NCBI RefSeq assembly: GCF_001808185.1
Contig: NZ_CP017668.1
Span: forward strand, 1,860,001-1,924,000
Direction: 5' to 3'
DNA: 64,000 nt
Origin: Jeongeupia sp. USM3
Lineage (GTDB): Bacteria > Pseudomonadota > Gammaproteobacteria > Burkholderiales > Chitinibacteraceae
Below are positions 1 to 10,512 of the stretch, piece by piece (positions within the stretch are counted from its first letter, which is position 1; each line of letters opens with the position of its first letter). The notes below the pieces were generated by a model. That model saw nothing but the letters and a program-made list of their open reading frames with translations. It searched no databases and had not been told where the DNA came from. The position numbers and the translations under genes were made by a program.

Positions 1-729
1 ATGATTTCGCTCAAGAACGTCAGCAAGTGGTACGGTGACTTCCAGGTCCTGACCGACTGCACGACCGAAGTACAGAAAGGCGAAGTGGTCGTCGTCTGCG
101 GCCCGTCGGGCTCGGGCAAGTCGACGCTGATCAAGTGCGTCAATGGCCTCGAACCGTTTCAGTCCGGCGACATCATCGTCGACGGCATCTCGGTCGGCTC
201 GCCCAAGACCGACCTGCCCAAGCTGCGCTCGCGCGTCGGCATGGTGTTCCAGCACTTCGAACTGTTCCCCCACCTGTCGATCACCGACAACCTCGCACTG
301 GCGCAGATCAAGGTACTCGGCCGCAAGGAGGACGAGGCGAAGAAGAAGGGCCTGGCCCTGCTCGACCGCGTCGGCCTGTCGGCGCATGCCGCCAAGTTCC
401 CGGGCCAGCTCTCGGGCGGCCAGCAGCAGCGCGTCGCCATCGCCCGCGCACTGGCGATGGACCCGATCGCGATGCTGTTCGACGAACCGACGTCGGCGCT
501 CGACCCGGAAATGATCAACGAAGTGCTCGACGTGATGGTGCAGCTGGCCCACGAAGGCATGACGATGATGTGCGTGACCCATGAAATGGGCTTTGCGCGC
601 AAAGTTGCCAACCGGGTGATCTTCATGGACCAGGGCGCGATCGTCGAGGACGCGAACAAGGACGAGTTCTTCGGCAGCCCGCGCAGCGAACGCGCGCAGA
701 CCTTCCTGTCGAAGATCCTGCAGCACTGA
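1..729 (+). CDS. gltL: Glutamate/aspartate ABC transporter ATP-binding protein GltL
   Basis: This is the cytoplasmic ATPase that powers a polar amino acid importer together with a periplasmic binding protein and two membrane permeases. The 242-residue protein has the complete ABC core: Walker A GPSGSGKST near residue 34, the signature LSGGQQQR near 137, Walker B MLFDEPTSALD, and the switch histidine in VTHEMGFAR. The sequence follows E. coli GltL closely along its whole length, which favours glutamate/aspartate over glutamine. The ATG is the first base of the window, so the ribosome site and the expected permease genes upstream cannot be seen. A hairpin terminator follows, so this is the last gene of its operon. 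Confidence 0.93.
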   Translation: MISLKNVSKWYGDFQVLTDCTTEVQKGEVVVVCGPSGSGKSTLIKCVNGLEPFQSGDIIVDGISVGSPKTDLPKLRSRVGMVFQHFELFPHLSITDNLALAQIKVLGRKEDEAKKKGLALLDRVGLSAHAAKFPGQLSGGQQQRVAIARALAMDPIAMLFDEPTSALDPEMINEVLDVMVQLAHEGMTMMCVTHEMGFARKVANRVIFMDQGAIVEDANKDEFFGSPRSERAQTFLSKILQH

Positions 730-750
730 GCGCAGTCCGCCTCGCACCAA

Positions 751-772
751 GGCCGCAGGATGCGGCCTTTTT
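751..772 (+). terminator. Intrinsic terminator after gltL
   Basis: A six-pair stem GGCCGC/GCGGCC with loop AGGAT is followed directly by five T residues, 21 bases after the gltL stop codon. Confidence 0.85.
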
Positions 773-804
773 CCTCACCAAATAATCAAATTGTTAATAG
801 TTGC

Positions 805-833
805 TTTAACGCACAATTTATCGGTCATATGAT
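805..833 (+). promoter_or_regulatory. Candidate promoter of the small secreted protein gene
   Basis: A -35-like TTTAAC (805-810) and a -10 TATGAT (828-833) are separated by 17 bases inside a clearly AT-rich patch (about 778-840) that contrasts with the high-GC surroundings. The next gene starts 48 bases further on with the ribosome site AAAGGAG. Confidence 0.5.
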
Positions 834-880
834 GAATGCACTGATTCGCCGGCTGTCGGCGGCACAAAGGAGTTCTCATC

Positions 881-1093
881 ATGCGTACATCGTCCAAGCT
901 CGCCCTCGTTGCTACCCTGCTCGCTGCAGCATCGTTCGCCAGCGCCGAGGCCATCCCGCCGCGGCAGAACATCGAGCTTCACCCGGCCTACTGCCAGCAC
1001 GACGGCCAGTCGGTGCAACACACGATGACGAACGGCCGGGCGCAGAACGAGATGCTGCACAAGCTCGCAGGCCCTGGCTCGATGGCAGGCTGA
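881..1093 (+). CDS. Small secreted protein of unknown function
   Basis: The 70-residue product starts with a clear signal peptide (MRTSSKLALVATLLAAASFASA) and leaves a mature peptide of about 48 residues with one cysteine, several histidines and no recognisable domain. The ATG follows a strong AAAGGAG site at 866-872. The gene is monocistronic: a terminator precedes its promoter and a second one follows 17 bases after the stop. The isolated unit, clean signal sequence and good ribosome site make a real gene likely. I do not recognise the family. With a single cysteine, an intramolecular disulphide is excluded. Confidence 0.75.
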   Translation: MRTSSKLALVATLLAAASFASAEAIPPRQNIELHPAYCQHDGQSVQHTMTNGRAQNEMLHKLAGPGSMAG

Positions 1094-1102
1094 TCCAGCG
1101 AT

Positions 1103-1135
1103 GAAAAAAAACCGGGCGATGCCCGGTTTTTTTTT
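1103..1135. terminator. Bidirectional terminator between convergent genes
   Basis: The stem ACCGGGC/GCCCGGT (1111-1127, loop GAT) has a run of A on its left and nine T on its right. It can therefore end the small secreted protein gene on the plus strand and the GGDEF-EAL gene, whose stop lies at 1135, on the minus strand. Confidence 0.9.
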
Positions 1136-3699
1136 CAGACCTTGTTGCCCAGGCCCAGGCGCATCCACAACTCGGCGACACCGGCCGCCACCGGCTCGCT
1201 GAAATGGAAACCCTGCAGATAGTCGACGCCGAGCCCTTGCAGATAGCGTGCGGTTTCCAGGCTCTCGACCCCCTCGACGACCAGGTCGAAACCCAGGCCG
1301 CGGCCGAGCTGGACGATCGCCTGCATCACCCGCCGCCCCGCCTCGGTATGCAGGCGCCGCGTGAACGAGAGGTCGACCTTGAGCCACTGCGCCTGCATCT
1401 CGTGCAACTGCGCCAGCGACGAGTAGCCGGTGCCGAAGTCGTCGATGGCGATCTGGAAGCCCGCATGCGCGAGCTGGCGCAGGTGCTTGAGCTGCTTCGC
1501 GTGGTCGTTGAGCGCCACCGATTCGGTAATCTCGATGATGACGTCGCTGGGCCGCAAGCGGTTCGCCACCAGCCGGTCGACCAGCAGCGACACGAAGGTC
1601 GGCGAGAACAGCTGGCTGCGCGAAATGTTCAGCATCAGCTTCTGCGTCAGCCCGGCGTCGCGCCAGGCCCGCAGCTGCGGAAACGCAAGCTGCATCACCC
1701 GTTCGGACAGCTCCTGGATCAGCCCGGCCTTCTCGGCCATCGGAATGAACAGCTCGGGGCTGATCCAGCCGTTCTTGTCGTCCTGCCAGCGCGCCAGCGC
1801 CTCGATCGCGATCACATCGCCGTTGCGGGCCGACACCACCGGCTGATAGAACACGCCGAGCCGCTCGCCGCGGATCGCCGCCGACAGCCGGGACTGGATC
1901 GCCACGTGCTCGCGCCCGAGTGATTTTGGCCGCAGCACGTCGCCGTACAGGCAGACGTTGTTGCGCCCCGCCTGCTTGGCATGGTGCATCGCGTGGTCGG
2001 CCGCCGACAGCAGCTCCTCACCCGATTCGGCGTTATCGGGAAACACCGCGAAGCCGATGCTGATCGATGGATGCGCTTCCTGCCCGTCGAGCACGACGAC
2101 CTCGCGTGCCGCCTCGCGCAAACGCTCGGCCATCGCCCGGAGCTGCGACGGCGCACCGACGTCGGGCATCAGTACGACGAACTCGTCGCCGCCCCAGCGT
2201 GCCAGCAGGTCACCGTCGCGCAGTACGGCCGAGAACCGTGCCGCCAGCTTGGCGAGCAGTTCGTCGCCGATCCGGTGGCCGAAGGCATCGTTGATCTGCT
2301 TGAAGTGATCAAGGTCGACAAAACCGAGGCCGACCTTGCCGTGCGCCTCGCGCGCCCGCGTGACGGCCCGCGCCAGCGCATCGTCGAGCATCAGCCGGTT
2401 CGGCAAGCGTGTCAGCCCGTCGTACAGCGCCATCTGGCTGATGTGCTGCTCGTTCAGCTTGACCTCGGTGACGTCGCGCAGCACCGCGCGCATCGTCGCA
2501 CCGTGCTCGGCGACCAGCGGCATCAGGCAGGCCTCGACCCAGACCAGCTCGCCGCTCTCGCGATAGAGCCGGAAACGCAGGGTCCGCGGTTCGCTGGCCA
2601 GACGCGCCATGCCGGTTCGGACCGCGCCGAGGTCGCCCTCGTGGACCCAGTGCAGGAAAGGTACGCCGAGATCGTCACCCTGCACCCGCGGATCGAGTCC
2701 GCGCAGGCGGACCCACGCCGCGCTGAAACGGAGCAGCCGCCCGTCGGCCGACAGGTCGACGACGGCTTCGTCGAGCAGCTGAAGCGTCTGCCCCAGCGCC
2801 TGCTGGCGCAGCGCGCTTTGCCTGTCGGCGCTGACATCGCGCAACAGGACGACGACGTCGCCGTCACCGAGCGGACGCAAGCGCCCCTCGAGCCAGATCG
2901 GCGAATCGCTGTCGTCGAGCCGGCATTCGATTGTCGCAGCCTCACCGGCGAGCGCGGCCGGCAGCCGCGCCGCCAGTGCCCCGGCCAGCGCCGGCGGCAG
3001 CACGTGCGCATACGGGCGCCCTTCGAGCGCCGCCGGATGCGGCAGCACCGCATGGCTCGACCAGGCCTGAACGATCAGTCCCTGGGCAGACAGCTCGAAC
3101 ACCATGTCGTCGGTCGCACCGACCAGCGCCTGCAGCCGGTCGCGTTCGGCGCGCAGTTCGGCGTCGACCTCGCAGCGGACCAGTCCTTGCGCCAGTTGCC
3201 GGCCGAGCATCGTCAGCAGCCGCAGTTCATCGGCGCAGCGCGCCCTGTCGTCGCGAGTGTCGAAAAACGCCAGCATGCCGAACGGCAGGCCGCGATCGAG
3301 CAAGGGCAAGGTGACGACATGACGGGCGCCGATGCCGCCGAGCAGCAGCTGCTCGGGCAGGGGCAGCGCCGACAAGGAGCGTTGCAGCAACATGCCGACG
3401 GCGAGCGTATCGGCGAACAGCGGATAGTCACCGAGCGACAGCCGGCGCAGCGGCTCGACGAAAAGATTCGCCTGCGGCGCCATCCAGGCCGCATCGAGCC
3501 AGGCGTTGAACTCGTCGCAGCGGTACAGGCAGACGAGATCGGCGCGGCTGGCGTCGGCCAGCGCCTCGGCCAGCGCCCCGCCGTCCGGCGGCTCGTAACC
3601 GGCGAACTGCGCGACGACACGGTCGAACGCGTCGAAATAGGCGTGCTGGCGGACGAAAGGGTCGGCCGCGAGGTCGGCGGGCCGGTCAGAATGGGGCAT
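1135..3699 (-). CDS. GAF-PAS-PAS-GGDEF-EAL cyclic-di-GMP turnover protein
   Basis: A cytoplasmic 854-residue signalling protein with a GAF-like region (about 30-180), two PAS domains (about 190-410), a GGDEF domain (about 420-585) and an EAL domain (about 600-850). Both catalytic halves look intact. GGDEF sits at 503-507 and is preceded, five residues earlier, by the inhibitory-site motif RDGD. The EAL domain shows EALARW (633 on), the DDFGTGYSSL loop, KVDLSF, EGVE and QGFHFSEP. It could make or degrade c-di-GMP depending on the sensor input; no membrane segment is seen. I chose ATG 3699 because the longer reading frame begins with a TTG inside the topA terminator. The gene lies just downstream of that terminator. 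Confidence 0.88.
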   Translation of the reverse strand: MPHSDRPADLAADPFVRQHAYFDAFDRVVAQFAGYEPPDGGALAEALADASRADLVCLYRCDEFNAWLDAAWMAPQANLFVEPLRRLSLGDYPLFADTLAVGMLLQRSLSALPLPEQLLLGGIGARHVVTLPLLDRGLPFGMLAFFDTRDDRARCADELRLLTMLGRQLAQGLVRCEVDAELRAERDRLQALVGATDDMVFELSAQGLIVQAWSSHAVLPHPAALEGRPYAHVLPPALAGALAARLPAALAGEAATIECRLDDSDSPIWLEGRLRPLGDGDVVVLLRDVSADRQSALRQQALGQTLQLLDEAVVDLSADGRLLRFSAAWVRLRGLDPRVQGDDLGVPFLHWVHEGDLGAVRTGMARLASEPRTLRFRLYRESGELVWVEACLMPLVAEHGATMRAVLRDVTEVKLNEQHISQMALYDGLTRLPNRLMLDDALARAVTRAREAHGKVGLGFVDLDHFKQINDAFGHRIGDELLAKLAARFSAVLRDGDLLARWGGDEFVVLMPDVGAPSQLRAMAERLREAAREVVVLDGQEAHPSISIGFAVFPDNAESGEELLSAADHAMHHAKQAGRNNVCLYGDVLRPKSLGREHVAIQSRLSAAIRGERLGVFYQPVVSARNGDVIAIEALARWQDDKNGWISPELFIPMAEKAGLIQELSERVMQLAFPQLRAWRDAGLTQKLMLNISRSQLFSPTFVSLLVDRLVANRLRPSDVIIEITESVALNDHAKQLKHLRQLAHAGFQIAIDDFGTGYSSLAQLHEMQAQWLKVDLSFTRRLHTEAGRRVMQAIVQLGRGLGFDLVVEGVESLETARYLQGLGVDYLQGFHFSEPVAAGVAELWMRLGLGNKV

Positions 3700-3715
3700 G
3701 GTGGATTCCGCAGCC

Positions 3716-3741
3716 AAAAAACACCCGGCCTGGGCCGGGTG
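3716..3741 (-). terminator. Intrinsic terminator after topA
   Basis: On the minus strand the nine-pair stem CACCCGGCC/GGCCGGGTG with a two-base CA turn is followed by six T. It lies 13 bases past the topA stop and ends only 17 bases before the ATG of the GGDEF-EAL gene. Confidence 0.9.
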
Positions 3742-3753
3742 CTGGTTCGGTCA

Positions 3754-6042
<2,289 letters not shown>

Positions 6043-6105
6043 GGCGGCCGATGCTCAAAAAAGTGGCGGATATTAGACCCGGTGTGCCGGGGTGGCAAGC
6101 GAGGC

Positions 6106-6558
6106 TTAGTGCAGCGTCGCGCCGTCGCGACCGAAGAGGATCTCCTCGATCAGGAGGTTAGACAGTTCGTCGCGTTTGCGCCAGACGACCATCAGCACGA
6201 TCAGCTTGAGCCGGTCGGCCTCGACTTCGCCAGCGTCGTCGCGCAGCACGCGGTCGAGCACCAGCTCGCGCTCCTCCGGCGACAACACCTTCGATGCCTC
6301 GAGCGTGTGCCAGTAGACGATGGCGTCGTCGCTGAGCTTGCCGGCTTCGCTCGGATGCAGCATCCGCGGCCCGTCGATCGACAGTGCGGCATAGGCGCCG
6401 GCGTCGAGCTGCGACAGCTCGGACAGCCAGGCGAGCGCTTCGCGGATTTCGTCGTCGTCGAAGCCGGCGCCGGACAGCCGGCGCGCCAGCTGCGACATGT
6501 CCGGTTCGCCGTCGGCGTCGTAGTACTGCTGAAAGAGGTAGGCGAGAACGTCGAGCAT
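6106..6558 (-). CDS. smg: Smg family protein (DUF494)
   Basis: A 150-residue acidic protein beginning MLDVLAYLF, the same start pattern as E. coli Smg (MFDVLMYLF). The family is found next to dprA and topA in many proteobacteria; its biochemical role is not established. I start it at the ATG at 6558 by alignment with the family; an in-frame ATG three codons upstream (6567) is the alternative. Neither start has a strong ribosome site. It begins 30 bases after the dprA stop, so translation probably depends on the dprA transcript. Confidence 0.88.
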   Translation of the reverse strand: MLDVLAYLFQQYYDADGEPDMSQLARRLSGAGFDDDEIREALAWLSELSQLDAGAYAALSIDGPRMLHPSEAGKLSDDAIVYWHTLEASKVLSPEERELVLDRVLRDDAGEVEADRLKLIVLMVVWRKRDELSNLLIEEILFGRDGATLH

Positions 6559-6588
6559 GCAATCCATCTGGGGCCGTTGCCGCGCGAT

Positions 6589-7686
6589 TCAAGCCAGCCG
6601 CTGGTAGCGGCCGCCCGGCAAGGTCGCGACACGGCCGGTCAATTCCAAGCCGAGCAGAATCGCGCACAGCCGCTCGACCGTCAAGCCGCTTCGTACCACC
6701 AGCGTATCGACGTCGGCCGGATCGTGACCGAGCGCTCCGAGCACCGTCTCGTCGTCGGCCGATGCCGGCTCCGCCTGCACGGGCGGACGTTGCGGCGGCG
6801 CCAGCCGGACCTGCCAGTCGATTTCGCCCAGCACGTCGTCGGCCGACTCGACCAGCCTGGCGCCGTCCTTGATCAGCCGGTGACAGCCGCGCGCCTGCGG
6901 CGAGTGGATCGACCCCGGGATCGCGAACACCTCGCGGCCGAGTTCGACCGCCTGCCCGGCGGTGATCAGCGAGCCGCTGCCGAGCGCCGCCTCGACGACG
7001 AGCACGCCGTGCGACAGCGCCGCGATCAGCCGGTTGCGGCGTGGAAAATGTTCGGCCTTCGGCGGTGTGCCGAGCGCAAACTCCGACACCAGCAGGCCGT
7101 CGATGGCGACCCGGTGCGCCAGCGCCCGGTTGCTCGCCGGATAGACCCGATCGAGCCCGGTGCCGACGACGGCGATCGTGCTGCCCAGCCCTTCCAGACC
7201 GCCGAGGTGCGCAGCGGCGTCGATCCCGGCGGCGAGACCGCTGACGATGGTCAGGCCGCTGCCGGACAGCGCCGCGGAAAACACCCGGGCGTTCTCCAGC
7301 CCCTGCGGCGTGGCGCCGCGGCTGCCGACGACACCGAGCATCGTCGATTCGAGCAGCCCGGTTCGGCCCTGCAGATAGAGCAGCGGTGGCGGATCGGGCA
7401 GATCGAGCAGCCTTGTCGGGTAGGCCGGGTCGCCGAGCGTCACCACCGCCGTCCCCGGCGTATCCAGCCACGCCAGCGTCGCCTCGACCGCCGGGCACGG
7501 TGCGGCCAGCGCCGCGCGCCAGCCCGGCAGCAATCCGGCCGGCAGGTGCTCGCGCAAGCGCTCGTCGGGCGCGGCCAGCGCGCCGGCCGGATCGCCGAAC
7601 GCACGCAGCAGCGCAAGCTGCCGCCGCGTACCGACGCCGGGTACGGCGGTAAAACGCAGCCAGTCGACAAGATCGGCATCGGCCAT
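6589..7686 (-). CDS. dprA: DNA-processing protein DprA
   Basis: DprA loads RecA on incoming single-stranded DNA during natural transformation. The 365-residue product starts ADADLVDWLRF with the N-terminal SAM-like region, then the Rossmann-type core (IVSGLAAGIDAAAH, AVVGTGLDRVYP, FPRRNRLIAALS, SLITAGQAVELGREVFAIPG), and a C-terminal winged-helix region. The frame is open for about 90 more codons upstream, but the ATG at 7686 follows AGGGAG and gives the family's usual start. Its presence suggests the host is, or was, transformable. Confidence 0.93.
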   Translation of the reverse strand: MADADLVDWLRFTAVPGVGTRRQLALLRAFGDPAGALAAPDERLREHLPAGLLPGWRAALAAPCPAVEATLAWLDTPGTAVVTLGDPAYPTRLLDLPDPPPLLYLQGRTGLLESTMLGVVGSRGATPQGLENARVFSAALSGSGLTIVSGLAAGIDAAAHLGGLEGLGSTIAVVGTGLDRVYPASNRALAHRVAIDGLLVSEFALGTPPKAEHFPRRNRLIAALSHGVLVVEAALGSGSLITAGQAVELGREVFAIPGSIHSPQARGCHRLIKDGARLVESADDVLGEIDWQVRLAPPQRPPVQAEPASADDETVLGALGHDPADVDTLVVRSGLTVERLCAILLGLELTGRVATLPGGRYQRLA

Positions 7687-7714
7687 GCGGACTCCCTGAC
7701 TCACCCGAAAGCAA

Positions 7715-7737
7715 ACGGCCGCGCAATGCGCGGCCGT
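7715..7737 (-). terminator. Hairpin after the LysM protein gene
   Basis: A ten-pair GC-rich stem ACGGCCGCGC/GCGCGGCCGT with loop ATT on the minus strand, followed by TTTGCTTTC. The stem is strong but the T-rich tail is interrupted, so it may end only part of the transcripts before dprA. Confidence 0.6.
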
Positions 7738-7753
7738 CGATTCATTGCGGCAT

Positions 7754-8806
7754 TCAGCTCGGCGACTTGACGTCGTCGCCGACGTTGACCGGCAGCGTGC
7801 TGTCGAGCAGCAGGCCGTAGCTGAACTTGGGGAACACGCGATAGACGAAGACGTTGCTGCTCTTCTCCGCCGGCGTATAACGCGTGGGCTCTTTGCCGCT
7901 TTCCTTCTTGATCGCCCGCTCGCGCTTGTAGCTGTTGAGCACGGTACCGATATCGACACCGGCCTCGCTGCCGCGATTGATCACGATCGTCGTGTACTGG
8001 CCCGCTTCGGCAACGCCGCCATAGGCCGAGATCACCCGGCCGTTGACCTGCTGTGCCGGCGCGTGCGGCGCATAGTTGATGAACGGCGCATCGGTCGCGC
8101 GGATCAGCCGGCTGCCGACGCCGATTTCCTCCCGGGCGCTGACGACGCGCAAGGTCGCAACGTCACCGCTCTTCTCCATACGGACGTCGCCGAGGTAGTC
8201 GACCTGATAGCCGATCACGCGCTTGCCGTCCGGATCATCCGGGTCGACCAGCTTCTGGCCGGGGCGGAACGCCTGCCAGGTATCGCCGGCTTCGCCCTCG
8301 AGGTCGACCGCGTAGATGCGATCACCGGCGGCGAAGAACACGCGCGAGTCCGGGCCGGCGGCGACACGCGGCGCAGCCTTGAAGCTGGCCGGATCGATCA
8401 CCAGCGGCTTATTGAGGAAAGGCTCGATCGCCGCATACGGAATGCTCGGTGCAGCGCCGTTCTCGTCGATCGGCGTCGAGCGGACGCGCGGCGACAGCCT
8501 GGCGACGCCGCGGTTGGCGACCTTGTCGCTCTTCAGCAGCTTCAGGCGCGGCGTGTCGCCGGAACGGTCGAGGACGACGACGTCTCCCGGGTAGATCCAG
8601 TGCGGGTTCTTGATCTCGTCCCTGTTCAACTGCCAGATTTCCGGCCAGCGCCACGGCTGTTTGAGGAAGTGCCCGGAAATGCCCCACAGCGTATCGCCCT
8701 TGACCACGACATAGCGCTCCGGCGCGTTGCCCTGCAGCGCCAGGGTATCGGCCTGTGCGGCGCCGACGCCCAAGGCCAGAAGAAGCGATATAATCGTTTT
8801 ACGCAT
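7754..8806 (-). CDS. Secreted LysM-domain peptidoglycan-binding protein
   Basis: A 350-residue exported protein. It begins MRKTIISLLLALGVGAAQA, a good signal peptide, followed by a LysM domain (about residues 30-85: YVVVKGDTLWGISGHFLKQP ... NPHWIYPGDVVVL). The remaining 260 residues show no known catalytic motif. LysM binds peptidoglycan GlcNAc-X-GlcNAc, so a wall-associated role is likely. The gene stands immediately upstream of dprA and divergent from def, a conserved arrangement in beta-proteobacteria. Starts at 8818 and 8836 are also possible; 8806 gives the most natural signal peptide. Confidence 0.88.
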   Translation of the reverse strand: MRKTIISLLLALGVGAAQADTLALQGNAPERYVVVKGDTLWGISGHFLKQPWRWPEIWQLNRDEIKNPHWIYPGDVVVLDRSGDTPRLKLLKSDKVANRGVARLSPRVRSTPIDENGAAPSIPYAAIEPFLNKPLVIDPASFKAAPRVAAGPDSRVFFAAGDRIYAVDLEGEAGDTWQAFRPGQKLVDPDDPDGKRVIGYQVDYLGDVRMEKSGDVATLRVVSAREEIGVGSRLIRATDAPFINYAPHAPAQQVNGRVISAYGGVAEAGQYTTIVINRGSEAGVDIGTVLNSYKRERAIKKESGKEPTRYTPAEKSSNVFVYRVFPKFSYGLLLDSTLPVNVGDDVKSPS

Positions 8807-8908
8807 GGTGGCGCTCATCTCTGTGTTGGTTTGCATCCCGAGCGGGATGCTTATGTATCAGCAAGAGGCCAGGCCCGCCGCGTATTACTTATCCAGCAGC
8901 AAGCAATC

Positions 8909-9412
8909 ATGGCCATTCTGAATATTCTGCACTACCCGGATGAACGCCTGCATACGGTCGCCAAGCCGGTGACGGTTTTTGACGAACATTTGCAACAGTT
9001 TGTCGCCGACATGGCCCAGACGATGTACGAGGCGCCCGGCATCGGCCTCGCCGCGACCCAGGTCGACGTGCACCAGCGCGTCGTCGTGATCGACCTGTCC
9101 GAAACCAGGGACGAGCTGCGGGTGCTGATCAATCCCGAGATCGTCGAGATGGACGGCAAGACCACCTACGAGGAAGGCTGCCTGTCGGTGCCCGGCATCT
9201 ACGAGGAAGTCGAGCGCGCCGAGCGCATCAAGGTGCGCGCGCAGGATGCCCACGGCAAGGCGTTCGAGTTCGACGCCGACGGCCTGCTGGCGATCTGCGT
9301 CCAGCACGAGCTCGACCACCTGAACGGCAAGGTCTTCGTCGAAAGACTGTCGCGGCTGAAGCTCGGCCGCATCCTCCAGAAACTGAAAAAGAACCAGCGC
9401 AAGACGCTGTAG
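8909..9412 (+). CDS. def: Peptide deformylase
   Basis: Removes the formyl group from the N-terminal methionine of nascent proteins, using a bound ferrous ion. The 167-residue product has the three family motifs in order: GIGLAATQ, EGCLSVPG (metal cysteine) and QHELDHLNG (metal histidines and catalytic glutamate). The reading frame extends far upstream, but ATG 8909 gives the standard enzyme, MAILNILHYPDERLH. It is followed after 12 bases by fmt, the enzyme that adds the formyl group. Confidence 0.97.
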   Translation: MAILNILHYPDERLHTVAKPVTVFDEHLQQFVADMAQTMYEAPGIGLAATQVDVHQRVVVIDLSETRDELRVLINPEIVEMDGKTTYEEGCLSVPGIYEEVERAERIKVRAQDAHGKAFEFDADGLLAICVQHELDHLNGKVFVERLSRLKLGRILQKLKKNQRKTL

Positions 9413-9424
9413 AAAACGGTCCGA

Positions 9425-10351
9425 ATGAAAATCGCTTTCGCCGGCACGCCCGAGTTTGCCGCCAGCGCCCTGCGCACACTGATTGCCGCCGGCCACGACG
9501 TGGCGATGGTGCTGACCCAGCCCGACCGGCCGTCCGGGCGCGGCATGAAGCTGACGCCGTCGCCGGTCAAACAGGCCGCGCTCGAACACGGGCTGCCCGT
9601 CTACCAGCCGGAAAGACTGCGCACGCCCGAGCAGCAGGCGCCGCTGCACGGTCTCGACGTCGACGTGATGGTCGTCGCCGCCTACGGGATCATCCTGCCG
9701 CAGGCGGTGCTCGACCTGCCGCGGCTGGGCTGTCTCAACATCCATGCCTCGCTGCTGCCGCGCTGGCGCGGCGCAGCGCCGATCCAGCGTGCGATTCTCG
9801 CCGGTGACGCCGAGACCGGCATCACGATCATGCAGATGGACGCCGGGCTCGATACCGGCGACATGCTCAGCATCCACGTGACGCCGATCGCCGCCGACGA
9901 CAACGCCCAGACCCTGCACGACAAGCTCGCCACGCAGGGCGCCGATGCGATCGTCGCCGCGCTGGCCGACCTGCCTGCACTGCAGGCCGGGCGCCGGGTT
10001 CAGCCGCCGGATGGCGTGACCTATGCCGAAAAGCTCAGCAAGGACGAGTCGCGCCTCGACTGGACGCGCCCGGCGGCCGAGCTCGACCGGATGATCCGTG
10101 CGTTCAACCCCTTCCCGTCGGCCCAGACGACGCTGGATGGCGCGGCGATCAAGCTCTGGCGCGCGCACCCGGTCGACGGCCGGGGCGCGCCGGGCGACGT
10201 GCTCGCCAGCAGCCGCGACGGCATCGTCGTCGCCTGCGGCGACGGCGCACTGACGATCACCGAGCTGCAGAAGGCCGGCGGCAAGCGGCTCGACGCCGGC
10301 GCCTTCCTCGCCGGCACGGCGCTGAACGCGGGCGTTCGTCTGGGCGGTTGA
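9425..10351 (+). CDS. fmt: Methionyl-tRNA formyltransferase
   Basis: Transfers a formyl group from 10-formyl-tetrahydrofolate to initiator Met-tRNA. The 308-residue protein has the N-terminal formyltransferase fold (MKIAFAGTPEFAA), the catalytic region with NIHASLLPRWRGAAPIQRAI and the aspartate in MDAGLDTGDML, the tRNA-discriminating loop DRPSGRGMKL, and the C-terminal OB-like domain from about residue 205. It forms the usual def-fmt pair. Confidence 0.97.
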   Translation: MKIAFAGTPEFAASALRTLIAAGHDVAMVLTQPDRPSGRGMKLTPSPVKQAALEHGLPVYQPERLRTPEQQAPLHGLDVDVMVVAAYGIILPQAVLDLPRLGCLNIHASLLPRWRGAAPIQRAILAGDAETGITIMQMDAGLDTGDMLSIHVTPIAADDNAQTLHDKLATQGADAIVAALADLPALQAGRRVQPPDGVTYAEKLSKDESRLDWTRPAAELDRMIRAFNPFPSAQTTLDGAAIKLWRAHPVDGRGAPGDVLASSRDGIVVACGDGALTITELQKAGGKRLDAGAFLAGTALNAGVRLGG

Positions 10352-10512
10352 ATTTTTCGCTGCGGCGCGAATCTATACCCCTAGGGCGGCGCGATTCGCT
10401 CCCGATTGACCGCAAGAAGCAACAGCCGTGCGAAACGGGTTCAAGGGTTCGCTGGCCGGTCATCGACGAACCGTGGCCGCTCTTTTCACGCCCAACACCT
10501 TGCGAGACCCAT

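Noticed and set aside
8789..8794. A perfect TATAAT upstream of def
   Set aside because: It lies inside the first codons of the divergent LysM gene and has no acceptable -35, so it is not called as a promoter.
10352..10512. A possible heat-shock promoter before htpX
   Set aside because: TTGAA and CCCC-like boxes exist, but the spacing is too long for a sigma-32 site.
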